From: Xanthoparmelia taractica
Lineage: Eukaryota > Ascomycota > Lecanoromycetes > Lecanorales > Parmeliaceae
Direction: 5' to 3'
DNA: 33,690 nt
Assembly: GCA_033085395.1 (NCBI GenBank)
Contig: JANQBS010000363.1
Coordinates: forward strand, 1 to 33,690
Shown: in pieces, positions 12,960 to 22,104 of the stretch
Numbering within the stretch: the stretch's first letter is position 1
How the letters are laid out: every line of letters starts with the position of its first letter
The notes under the pieces: model-generated
The model's database searches: none
Seen by the model: only the letters and a program-made list of their open reading frames with translations
Told to the model about the DNA's origin: nothing
Translations under genes and position numbers: made by a program

Positions 12960-14464
12960 ATCTTAGAATATGATATAGCGAATCGTAAGAATTTAGCGAT
13001 TAAGAAAAATAATAAAATTATAGAAAGAAACGAGTATAGAGAATTAATAGATTAGAAGTTTAAGAATAAATAATTTTAATACTTATCGAAATTAATATAG
13101 AGTAAAAAATAATTTTAGAATCGATAAATTCGAAAGAATTAATATTTAAAAGCTATTAATTAAATTAAAATTAGCGATACTTAAGACTAATATCTTAGAT
13201 TGAAATCAAAGACGTTACTATTAAATATTAAAGATATACGAATTTAAGAAATTCTAAATCGTAGCTAATAAAACGAGTAAAAAAAGTACTAAAGTTAAAA
13301 TCTTAATAAGTGTATTATATGTGTATTATGTTATCTAGAATAACTCGATTAAGATACTTAAGAACGATAGAAACGACACTAGTGTTTGCTTGGCATCCTG
13401 GATCTCCTGGATATTAACAAAACTGCTATCTAAATACTACTTGCTTCGATCGAGGTAGGTACTAGTTCGATACTAGCATTAGATAGGTATTATTCGTAAT
13501 AAAAATTTATTAAATATAGATTAAAATCTAGCATTAAGACTTATTTCTTCGCAAATATCGTTTTATAAATTATTTCGTTATCGATATTTCACTTAGTCGT
13601 AATATTTACATAGCGTATATTCTTCTTCTACTTTAGATTCTTTAAATAATTAATTTATTACTATAATTACGAGATTTTTATACTCTAAATTCATTAATTA
13701 GAATAAAGCTTCTTTTATTTAATTTTAGCGTTATAATAATTAATAAGTTTAAGATATTTATTATTAGTAGTCTTTAAAGTAATTAGATTATAAGCTTATT
13801 TAATATCTTTAAATTATTATAAATTAAATAAATCTTCTAATCTTATACGATCGCTAGATTAATAATATTTATAATAAATAAGTTAATTTTATACTAATTA
13901 ATATAGTCTCGATTATAATTATATTTTTAATAAGAATATATTTTATTTAAATAAAGAGAGATCTTAATAAATAAGAGAATATTATAATCTAATTAATTAT
14001 AAGTCTTTATTATCTTTAATTTTATTTTATAAAGAGTAACACGACGTAATAACTTATTTTAATAATTATAAGTCTCGCTAATAATCTCTTCTTTATATAA
14101 ATTATATTATTAATAAAATAACTAAGTATCTTTATTAATTATAACGTTATTAGACTTATTATAAATCTAGAAATTATTAATTAAAGATTAATACGCGTTA
14201 AATTACTTAATAATTTATATAATAAATTTATTTAATAAAAAATAAGTTCTACGAATATTTAAGATATTCTTTAATAGCTTAAAAATTATTAATATAATCT
14301 TTAAGAAAATTAACGAAATTATTTTACATCTCTTAATATCTATTTAAAACTCTCTTTAATTATTTGAAAATAAAAAGATTTTATATTTAATAGCGAGATA
14401 ATAAGAGATAGAAATAGATCTTAAGAGAGATAACTATAATCTAGACGCGTTAAAATATATAAAT
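12960..14464. repeat. RIP-degraded AT-rich sequence
   Basis: Mostly A+T with pervasive stops in all frames. A less mutated patch at about 13380-13500 (e.g. CATCCTGGATCTCCTGG) is probably a surviving fragment of another repeat. No coding motif was recognised. Confidence 0.6.
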
Positions 14465-14855
14465 TAACTTTACTCTTTATTGTTAGAATTATTATTTTTA
14501 ATCTTCGAGATTCGATCGCGATTTACGCTCTCGAGATTATTATTATATTAATTAAGTTTTTTCTAGATATTCTCGAATTTCTTAATTTAACATAAATTAC
14601 GTATTACGCGTTTTTAAGAAGTTATCTTAATTTAAAAAAAGAATTTATAAGATAAATAAAATAAAATATATAAAAATTTAATAATAAGAAGATAATTAAG
14701 GACGATAATAAAAAATAAAGAAGATAATTAGAGACGATAAGTCGCGTTCTCTATTTATTATGAGAATCGCTTATTAATTAGAGGAATGTGGCTGTATCGG
14801 CCTAATTGTTCTCTCGGTACGGTACACTTAGTTTGGTTGAGGTTTAGAAGCTCCC
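14465..14855 (+). repeat. Left arm of an inverted repeat flanking the two-gene island
   Basis: The reverse complement of 18348-18795 aligns along this stretch. The outer part (to about 14775) differs by dense G-to-A and C-to-T changes, for example GAAGATAATTAAGGACG against GAAGATGGTTGAGGGCG. The inner part (about 14780-14855), including GGTACGGTACACTTAGTTTGG, is nearly identical. Relative to the right arm this arm also lacks roughly 40 bp and a shorter segment. The inner boundary is sharp at GCTCCC. The outer boundary is uncertain because mutation hides it. Confidence 0.8.
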
Positions 14856-15134
14856 CATTATTACCTTATGTATTACTTCACCTGGCCTTATTCCTTACAC
14901 TTTTCTCCGACCCTTGCATGTCGCCCACATGACACCAAAATTGAAGATTGGACACCTTCACACTCTGGAACAGTGAACTCTTGCTTCCCTCGTGACTCTC
15001 CTCTTATTATTCATTGAGACGACCTCTTCGTCCTTCCTCTCCGCCCTTCTAGTCACCATCCGTCTAGTACCTACACCTTACATTGTTGCTACCTCCAAAG
15101 TCGAAAGTCTTCCATCCTCGCCCGCTAGCACATC
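14856..15134 (+). promoter_or_regulatory. Upstream region of the 301-residue protein gene
   Basis: GC-normal, pyrimidine-rich sequence (CTTCGTCCTTCCTCTCCGCC around 15027-15046), typical of a fungal promoter or 5' leader. No TATA or CCAAT box could be assigned with confidence. Confidence 0.4.
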
Positions 15135-16040
15135 ATGAGGAAACCGAGAATTGAAGATCTCGTTATGTCACGCTTGTTCCCGCAGAGAAAGGACATCGAT
15201 CCCAGTGATTGGCAGACCCACATCAGACGCAGTCTAGTTCAGGAAGTCCGCAGGGAGACTGTGTGTTTTTATGGAACTTCAGATTGCCTCGAAGCCCAGT
15301 ATCCTGGCCTGGACTATGCTAACCCCGGTCATCGATTGCGCCTTAACCGATATCCATGCCACCGAAAACTTCTCAAGGTCTTTGATGAATTAAAGCTAAC
15401 GGATTACGAAATACAGAGACTGTGCATGTGGGAAGGCACACGGTGTGCTAGGGAGATTTATGAAGCCAATAGTAGAGTCAAAATAAAGGACACCACTTGG
15501 AATGCTGTTAGTGATTTCAGGAACAGGAGGACAACCGTTACGGTGGCCCCACCTTGGCCTGAAGAGACACGTGAGACAGGGCTCGGTGGCATCTCGGACA
15601 ACGACGTAGAATCGGAGGATGAGAATGACGAGATGAGAGACTCTGATGAAAGCGACGAGCTGTCTGAGGAAGAGAGCGTGGACGAGCTGCAGCGAAGCGT
15701 TGGCGTGGATCTCAACCAGAGGCTTCTCATTGCTACAGAAGCGCGGGCAAGGGGTGAAGAAGCAACCATTGATGCAGACTGGGAGCAATGGCTCAAGGAA
15801 GCTGCGGAGAGGGGCGAGCTTCCCGATTTTCCGTCAAATCTCAACTCAACGTTGACCCTGGCAGCTCCGTCCCAGACTTCCTTATACTGGGGGCGAGAAA
15901 TTCCGGAATATCTCAGTGGAGATTCTGCAGCCTTGCGAGCCCGCCTGCCGCCCCCACCGCAGTACTTCCCTCAGGTGGAAGCCAACTCCGCTATAGCTAC
16001 AGCCGTAACAGTCCCACATTCCGCGGGTGCCGCAATGTAG
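15135..16040 (+). CDS. Conserved-looking hypothetical protein with acidic middle, 301 aa
   Basis: A single-exon gene; I do not recognise a named family. The N-terminal half (about residues 1-140) is basic and folded-looking, rich in R, W, Y and C. A helical segment, KLLKVFDELKLTDYEIQRLC followed by MWEGTRCAREIYE, could be a helix-turn-helix-like unit. Residues about 155-185 form an acidic low-complexity stretch (SEDENDEMRDSDESDELSEEE), followed by a helical segment and a proline-rich tail (PPPPQYF). No signal peptide or membrane segment is seen. This layout suggests a nuclear or regulatory protein, but that is inference. The ATG at 15135 is the first in frame, after a pyrimidine-rich leader. 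Codon use is ordinary and there are no RIP stops, so the gene is probably intact despite lying about 360 bp from the AT isochore. It is convergent with the oxygenase gene. Confidence 0.75.
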   Translation: MRKPRIEDLVMSRLFPQRKDIDPSDWQTHIRRSLVQEVRRETVCFYGTSDCLEAQYPGLDYANPGHRLRLNRYPCHRKLLKVFDELKLTDYEIQRLCMWEGTRCAREIYEANSRVKIKDTTWNAVSDFRNRRTTVTVAPPWPEETRETGLGGISDNDVESEDENDEMRDSDESDELSEEESVDELQRSVGVDLNQRLLIATEARARGEEATIDADWEQWLKEAAERGELPDFPSNLNSTLTLAAPSQTSLYWGREIPEYLSGDSAALRARLPPPPQYFPQVEANSAIATAVTVPHSAGAAM

Positions 16041-16468
16041 GTGATGGAGCAAAGGGTACTTGAATTTTTGAGAGTACATGGTTTGTACTCGGTCTGCATC
16101 ATGCGTCTTTACGGTTCTAGGCGGGGATCATAGCGGATAGCGTTTTGGCATCACTTATGTTCATGGACGGGTAAGAGGCATGTCCATTTCACTCCACCTC
16201 TAGGCGTTCATGGCTGCGTAAGTGTCTCCGTTCATTCAGGTATCTGGCATGCATGAAAATGCGCTGCATAAGGCCCTGTCGAACCATATGGCCCTCGTTG
16301 GCCATTATATACGCATGAGAAGATACAGGTCGATGTAAGCAGAGCAATTATACATTCGATTATGTCGACACCTGGTATGCAACAAGACTCACAATTCCAG
16401 TTAAACTCTGCTTGCTACCTATGGGCTGCGAATTAAGAGGTTGATCAACTTAGGCCATCTGTCTCTGT
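16041..16468. other. Convergent intergenic region
   Basis: 428 bp between two gene 3' ends. No open frame, repeat or clear polyadenylation signal stands out. It presumably holds both 3' untranslated regions. Confidence 0.5.
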
Positions 16469-18032
16469 CTAACCGAATCGCCTCACCACCTCCCTAGAAA
16501 GTTGCCCGAACGTAATGCCATTTCCCCTATCCACCACTTCATCTAATTCGGGTTGCGTAAAACTTCACCATTACGGAGTTAGTATTACCAGCTCAAGACG
16601 GATTTCAGTTACAGCGCATGTCAAAGGAGCCATTAAACAAAATAGATACTGTTTGCTCCTAGGATGTCTCAATACCCAATGAATGCACGGAAAGCAAAAG
16701 CATCGCTTCAAAAGGGTGCTTACTTACACGGCTAAGGTGTTTCTCGCGACCCTTGTTCCGTCTGACGCTGGTCCTCCAGCACGCACAAAATGAGGCACGG
16801 CCATGAATCTGCCCCTCGTAATAACCTGTAGTGCTTCACCTGTCTGGAAGGCTAGACATTCCGAGGGAATGGAGACTTTAGTGACGGTGGAATCACGTGC
16901 GTGGATGTAGAGACCCGCATCTGGGTCAGGAGCCGACGGAAGGAAAGGAAGAGTTGGCACTGTAGATGGAGAATTGATTGTCTCAGACGCGGAAATCTGA
17001 GGAGGATGTTCCGCCTCGTCGACATACATGGCAGAGGTCAAGCCAGTCAGGCAGCCGTCTTGAAAGTATCAGATTCAGGACACTTCTGATGACCAGACTT
17101 GGGTCAGGAGTGTTTCACTCCTGAGACAATCTGACAGCTCAAATCCAGTGCAAATCAGGAGAAGATAAATCAGGGAAGACGACTTACGATCAATGTGGGT
17201 TGCGCACCAGGAATCAAGGTCTCGCGCTGTGGTGGGTGAGGAACGCTCACCAATATTTGTAGCCTGACTAGCCTGACTGGATTTGGAGGATGCCGCTGGA
17301 GGGAAGTAATGCAACAAACGGGCTTTCGTTATCCTTGAGCTTTTCACAACACGTTCTAGGTAGCCAGGCTCATAATCTTCAATGTAGGTTACAGCATACC
17401 GATCACATGCACGCGCGACTAATACGGCGGTGTCGATTATTAAAGTACAGAGCTCCTCAAAGGCTACTCGGAAGCCAGGCAGCGAAGTCTCAGCTGGCCA
17501 GACATTGGGTGCTGTCAACTCGGGGAAGCTGGCCGAGGAGGGTACCGTGACGTCTTTTCCTTGATAGAAAGCGCAATTGACATAATATGACCCTGGAGAA
17601 ATAAGCGGGAATGTATTGCTGTACGTGGAACGGAACAGGTGACCTTTCAATAAATCGTACGAGCCGTTCTTGAGCGCTTCTTTGCCGTGACTCCATCCGC
17701 TGAGATATTTGGCAGAAGGGCAGGAAAGAGATGCTTTACGTGGAACGGAGCAGGTGAGCAATCTTGAAGCACAAAACCAAAAACCACGTACCTAGCTCTT
17801 CCGTGGGCAGATTAGCTAGATACGACGAGTAGGAGAGAAGCTCATGACGAAGGCGATAGAATCGTGATGGTAAATCCTTGACAATTAGTATACCTAGAGA
17901 AGAAGGGCCAAATGCTTCTTCCAAGGTCTCAAAGGGCACTGGGATTCGAATCAGATGTCTTGTTCCAATTGAATCTCCGAAAGACTGACAATGCTCTAGA
18001 TCTTCTAAGCTCACCACGACAGGTTCAAGCAT
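16469..18032 (-). CDS. 2-oxoglutarate/Fe(II)-dependent oxygenase-like protein (isopenicillin-N-synthase fold), 4 exons, about 403 aa
   Basis: The exon model is 18032-17792, 17733-17188, 17058-16728 and 16562-16469. The introns (58, 129 and 165 nt) have GTACGT, GTAAGT and GTAAGT donors, and the third has a perfect TACTAAC branch site. All phases match, giving 403 residues. The N-terminal part carries the FGPSSLGILIVKDLP strand-helix unit of the DIOX_N region. The jelly-roll part shows the iron-binding H-x-D (H260, D262; THIDHG, assembled across intron 2) and a distal histidine H352 (VPHFVR). These would hold Fe(II) and 2-oxoglutarate for an oxidation whose substrate is unknown. It matches a conserved, largely uncharacterised 'clavaminate-synthase-like' family of fungi and plants. 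The frame is intact with all metal ligands present. A CCAAT box (minus strand, about 18265-18269) lies about 230 bp upstream. The first acceptor (AAAG) is weaker than usual but keeps phase and conserved sequence. Confidence 0.85.
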
Positions 18033-18347
18033 ACTCTCGACTCAGCAACAGTCTAAATAGATTCTATAGCATCAAGAATTGGGAACAAATCGCGACACTT
18101 CTAAGCGCGTTCGGCTTTCTATTGGATTGGAGGATTGAGTGGTCTCATGAAGCATGAATTGATTGCTTGATTGAATAGGAGAGACAGACTATCTAGCTAG
18201 GGGATGGAGAAACGCCAAGACTACGCTAAGACGCTTAGTCAGCTTGCAGCGTAAACGGCCTCCTATTGGCTGAATTCCAACACTTTCCGCGCATCCCTCG
18301 TTATTAGGAGTTTCTAAACCTCAGCCAACGCTAAGTGTCAACAAGTT
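18033..18347 (-). promoter_or_regulatory. Promoter region of the oxygenase-like gene, with a partial repeat terminus
   Basis: 315 bp of GC-normal sequence upstream of the oxygenase start. GCCAAT on the minus strand at about 18265-18270 is a CCAAT-box candidate. At 18306-18338 there is a second, diverged copy of the repeat end found at 18348-18379 (AAACCTCAGCCAA shared), in the same orientation. Confidence 0.5.
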
Positions 18348-18795
18348 GGGAGCTTTTAAACCTCAGCCAAACTAAGTGTACCGTACCGGGGAAACAAATA
18401 GGCCGATACAGCCACATTCCCCTAATTAGTAAGCGATTCAGTAAACAGGGGACGCGACTTACCGCCTCCAACTATCTTCCCCATACCTCGCCGTCGCCCT
18501 CAACCATCTTTTCATCGCCAAATTTTCACATATTTCGTTCCACTCACCTCACAAATCCTTCTTCTAGACTAAGATAACTTCTCAAAAGCGCGTAATACGT
18601 AATCCACCTCAAATTGAGGGGTTCGAGAATATTCAGAAGGAACTTAATTGATACGGCAGTAACCCTGAGGGCGTAGACCGCGATCGAACCCCGGAGACCT
18701 TCTATTCGAACGATAATAGGCTTTCTATGGCCCCGGAGGTTAAGAATAATAATTTCAGTGAAGAAAGCCATGAAAGCCCAGGATAAGAGTGAGTA
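18348..18795 (-). repeat. Right arm of the inverted repeat flanking the two-gene island
   Basis: The little-mutated partner of 14465-14855 in opposite orientation. On the minus strand a 75-codon frame (18771-18544, starting MAFFTEIIILNLRG) is open; it resembles no protein I know and may be incidental. Compared with the left arm it carries an extra segment of about 40 bp bounded by near-identical CTCCGGGG words (about 18689-18739). The inner end is at GGGAGC (18348). The outer end is uncertain, about 18790-18800. This could be a terminal repeat of a DNA element or two independent insertions of one repeat family. Confidence 0.8.
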
Positions 18796-19649
18796 CTAAC
18801 TTATTTGCGCTCTTTATATACTAACAATTATTAAATTAAGTAAGATCTCACGTAATCTAAATAACGAACTCTTCTATATCTATCTCTTTTATCGTTAATA
18901 TTAGCTATCGTGCTCTTATCTCTAATAATTTAATCTTATAAGTAATATATTTGCGAAGGCTAATTAAAAGAGATAGATCTATATGTTTAAAGAAGAAGAC
19001 TTCGAAATCTATAAGAGTATTATTAAGGAATACGTCACGAGGAATATCTACGATGAATTAGATAATTCTAGTAAGCATATACTAGACGTTCGTGAGATAC
19101 TTAATAAAATCAAGTCTAAATTCTATAAATTTAAGGTCGATACAACGAACTAAGAGAACGATATAAGAGAGAGAATTTTTATTTAGTGAATAACTATATT
19201 ACGTTAAATAATAAGTTCTCTTCGTTAATAAGATACTTAGAAGACTTTAAAGAAGCTCGTAAATAATAGTTATAATATAGTTAAATTAAAGATATCTTAG
19301 GGGTGAGAGAATTAGGAGATAGATTTATAAATAAGATTTCTATTTGACGGCGATGAGGTCTCTCTAAACAGACCGCCGATTTCGCTATATCCCCTATATA
19401 AATTCCGCCCTGACTAGTAGATATGCAGGTGGCCTCTTATAGACCAGCCCGAAGTTATTCCCCGTCTCATTAGAAGCGATAGCGAGATCCTCGACGACGA
19501 TATTGAGATTTTAAGAATAACGCGCCTTATTTTAATGTGGCACCCATATAGATCTAGCGCGGCCGGCTTATAATTGCGCTAATAGTATTTTATTTAGCAT
19601 TAACTAAGGTATAAAAGCACCCCAATAAGTTATAGATATTATAGTTAAT
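18796..19649. repeat. AT-rich, partly RIP-mutated sequence
   Basis: AT-rich with stops in all frames. A patch at about 19345-19580 is distinctly GC-richer (GACAGACCGCCGATTTCGC-like and CGCGGCCGGC), probably a relic that escaped mutation. No gene or motif was recognised. Confidence 0.5.
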
Positions 19650-19791
19650 TGTCACAGTAAGACTGGGTTATATCGATAATAATTAAATTATTATTCTATC
19701 TAGAGTGTTGACAGCTAGATATGTGGGTTGCCAAGCCCTCAAACGAGCTATGACTAAGCGTACCATAGTTATGCTAGTGTGTACCGTGACA
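19650..19791. repeat. LTR, left copy
   Basis: 142 bp, starting TGTCACAGTAAGACTGGG and ending TGTGTACCGTGACA. The ends are short inverted repeats (TGTCAC/GTGACA). I count about twelve differences from the right copy, all transitions and no indels. Both copies carry some of the T/A states, so RIP acted on both after insertion. Confidence 0.88.
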
Positions 19792-21358
19792 ATATACCCA
19801 CAAAAATAACAAAAATGCCATGTTCTTATGGCTGAGATATTCTAAGAATCAAGGTCATTACTTAATATAGATCTTAGGTGCTCTCCGTGGAATATTGACT
19901 GAAAGAATTGAATATAACTATATTAGCTACTATAGTAATTGAGGCCTTAATTCACGACTTCGGATAATTTCAAATCGTTCAAATAATTATCGTCTAATCT
20001 CTTGCTGAGCCCGGATCTAGCTAACTTAACGAATCATAATCTTAATCGCTTAATTCTTCTTCTTTATAGACCCTATAGTCGTTCGAATCGATATTAATTA
20101 GATATATATATAACTTTTTATTATTAACTAAAATTCGTTACGGCGATGAGTAGAGATAGCGATACTTGACTTGCTAATTTCTCTACGTATTTATATAGCG
20201 ATCTAATATAGAATTAGAGAGAGTAGGTCGCTGACGCATAATAAGCTCCGTTTAGATTATTATTTTCGAGTTCACTTAATTAAAGAATTAATTTAGCGTG
20301 ATTATAGACCTCGATTTAGAGATATCGCGACGAAGATTAACGGCTAACTGATTTTAAATAAGCGTGAATTAATGAACTATTAATTCTAGCTTAGCTGACT
20401 TAACTAGATATAATATCTATTAAATAAAGACTCGGGGAGAGATATACTTGATGTCGCTTAGTGAGTACGTCTAATTAACTAATTGCGATAGCGTTACTAC
20501 TATTCTCGTCTTGAATCTATTAATTAACGTAATATATCAACGATCTAGATCTAAATCCCGTAGCAGATCTCGTTTCAACTCAGTTAACTCAGCTAAGTAT
20601 CATATCAATACTAAGTCACGAAAGTATACGGTAATAACTCGTTTGACGTTATTTGGGCGTGTAGCGGCTAGATCTTTTAGTCTATCTACGAAGATATAGA
20701 CGTCTCGATAAAATACGTATTTGCTAGCATTAATAATCGAATTATTTCTCTACTCTTACTAATGCTCTGAATCAAAGTATCTCACTTCTTCTACGCGTAT
20801 CTTCGACTTCGTAATAGTAACAATAGACTGAACGAGAGAAGAGCTAAAAGACTGCTACGAAGTGAATTACTAACTTAAATATTAAATAACTAAGATCGGA
20901 TTTGATTACTAGCGAGCCTAATCAAATCGTTTAAAGTAGGCTTTCAATTTTGCGTCTATCATGACTAACATTATAATTATTAAGTTATTTATTTGCTTAT
21001 TCGAGAATTCGGAAATAAGTAAGGTATTAAGGTCTATATCTAGTGTAACTATAATAACTTCTTCGTCTATTTCTCCACCTGCTTCTTTATAATTATCTTC
21101 TATATTAAATTAACGAGTGTTTCTTTTAGAAGGCATAGCGATTGGTCTAGCAAAAGAATTATTATTCTAACGGCTAGTGACTCGATAAGACTGCTGAGTA
21201 TTGGTATAAAAGCGTATTGAATATTGAGGTGTGTAGGGGCCTTTGGGATTAAGGCTCTGATGTGAGAGCGAAGTTCTTTCAATAATAGCTAATTGGCTAG
21301 CTGGCTAGCTGAATAGCATTATATTTAAAACGAAGAATCTTTTGACGTTACTATTATT

Positions 21359-21500
21359 TGTTATAATAAAACTGGATTATATCGATAATAATTAAATTAT
21401 TGTTCTATCTAGAGTGTTAACAGCTAGATATATGGGTTGCCAAGCCCTCAAACGAGCTATGACTAAGCGTACTATAGCCATGCTGGTGTGTACCGTGACA
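21359..21500. repeat. LTR, right copy
   Basis: 142 bp, starting TGTTATAATAAAACTGGA and ending TGTGTACCGTGACA, followed directly by the target duplication TTAAT. The first six bases have lost the perfect inverted terminus through C-to-T change. Confidence 0.88.
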
Positions 21501-21505
21501 TTAAT

Positions 21506-21700
21506 TCCCTTCTTACCAGTAGCTTCTTTCTTTAAGTCTTCTACGAGGTAATACTTAATAGCTCAATTACAATATTTTAAGTACTATACTATTAATCAAT
21601 CTAGATAAGATCTTTTATTTAGAATATATATCTAAAATTTGAATTTTAGCGTGATAAGATCGAAAATTTAAAAACTTTCTTCGTGTATATCTAATTACAC
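21506..21700. other. AT-rich spacer between the LTR element and the TIR element
   Basis: About 195 bp of AT-rich sequence, less extreme than the main isochore. Nothing recognisable. Confidence 0.4.
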
Positions 21701-21702
21701 TA

Positions 21703-21969
21703 CGGAGGTCGGTATTAAAAGTCCTGGATAGCGCTAAAACTCTTGGCATTCTTGGCATTTCTGCAAAATTGACAAATTCTTGAATAGCTTCATTTTTCAG
21801 TGATGATGTTTCATATAGTTACGTATATACTCGTTTGCACTTCATATGTATAGCATTGACGTCGCTACTATGCAAAGCATTGATATTTAGGATATTCAGA
21901 GCATTTGCCAAGAATGCCAAGAATGCCAAGAGTTTTAGCGCTGTCCAGGACTTTTAATACCGACCTCCG
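21703..21969. mobile_element. MITE-like element with 56-bp terminal inverted repeats and TA target sites
   Basis: The arms 21703-21758 and 21914-21969 are inverted copies of CGGAGGTCGGTATTAAAAGT...TTGGCAT with one mismatch seen (GGATAGC against GGACAGC). Each end abuts a TA dinucleotide (21701-21702 and 21970-21971), the target duplication expected for Tc1/mariner-superfamily elements. The 155-bp interior has no coding capacity. The inner ends of both arms contain short TTGGCATTC repeats, two in the left arm and three on the right side. The element is nearly unmutated, as expected if it is too short to trigger RIP or is recent. It sits about 135 bp upstream of the FRG1 start codon. Confidence 0.88.
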
Positions 21970-22104
21970 TACGAGTAAGTGTATTAAACACACGCTAAAC
22001 TTTACACTGGCTGAGGGCTAGAAGCACCCTCGTTATTTACTTGATTATACTCTATCTCAAATACAAAGACAGCTGTTGGCTACGCTGGACATGTTTTACC
22101 GAAC

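Larger units (their letters stand above)
19650..21500. mobile_element. Compact LTR element (1.85 kb) with 5-bp target duplication, non-autonomous
   Basis: Two 142-bp direct repeats (19650-19791 and 21359-21500) begin TGTCAC or TGTTAT and end GTGACA. They flank 1567 bp and are bordered by the identical pentamer TTAAT (19645-19649 and 21501-21505). TG...CA ends, equal LTR lengths and a 5-bp duplication together make an LTR retrotransposon insertion very likely. The interior has no reverse-transcriptase or integrase motif. The longest frame is 62 codons (20511-20699, an RSRSKSRSRSR-type peptide). The primer-binding site and polypurine tract are not recognisable. It resembles a TRIM/small-LARD-type passenger element mobilised by an autonomous relative, or an internally deleted and mutated copy. 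Confidence 0.85.

Noticed and set aside
1..14775. AT-rich sequence as mitochondrial DNA
   Set aside because: No mitochondrial genes, tRNAs or rRNA are visible, CG words are frequent, and retroelement motifs are present.
15396..15844. Two 128-130-codon minus-strand frames opposite the 301-residue protein gene
   Set aside because: They are serine/leucine-rich mirror images of the acidic coding stretch and have no recognisable features of their own.
17736..17791. Frame continuing past PTEEL into GTWFLVLCFK as oxygenase coding sequence
   Set aside because: It is the first intron read through; splicing GTACGT to AAAG restores the conserved frame and phase.
18670..18700. GGTTCGATC resembling a tRNA B-box/SINE promoter in the right inverted repeat arm
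   Set aside because: No matching A-box, no T-stem complementarity and no tRNA-like fold around it.
14465..18795. Giant cargo transposon (Starship-type) boundary
   Set aside because: No tyrosine-recombinase captain gene or matching direct target sites are visible, and the flanking repeats are inverted and close together.
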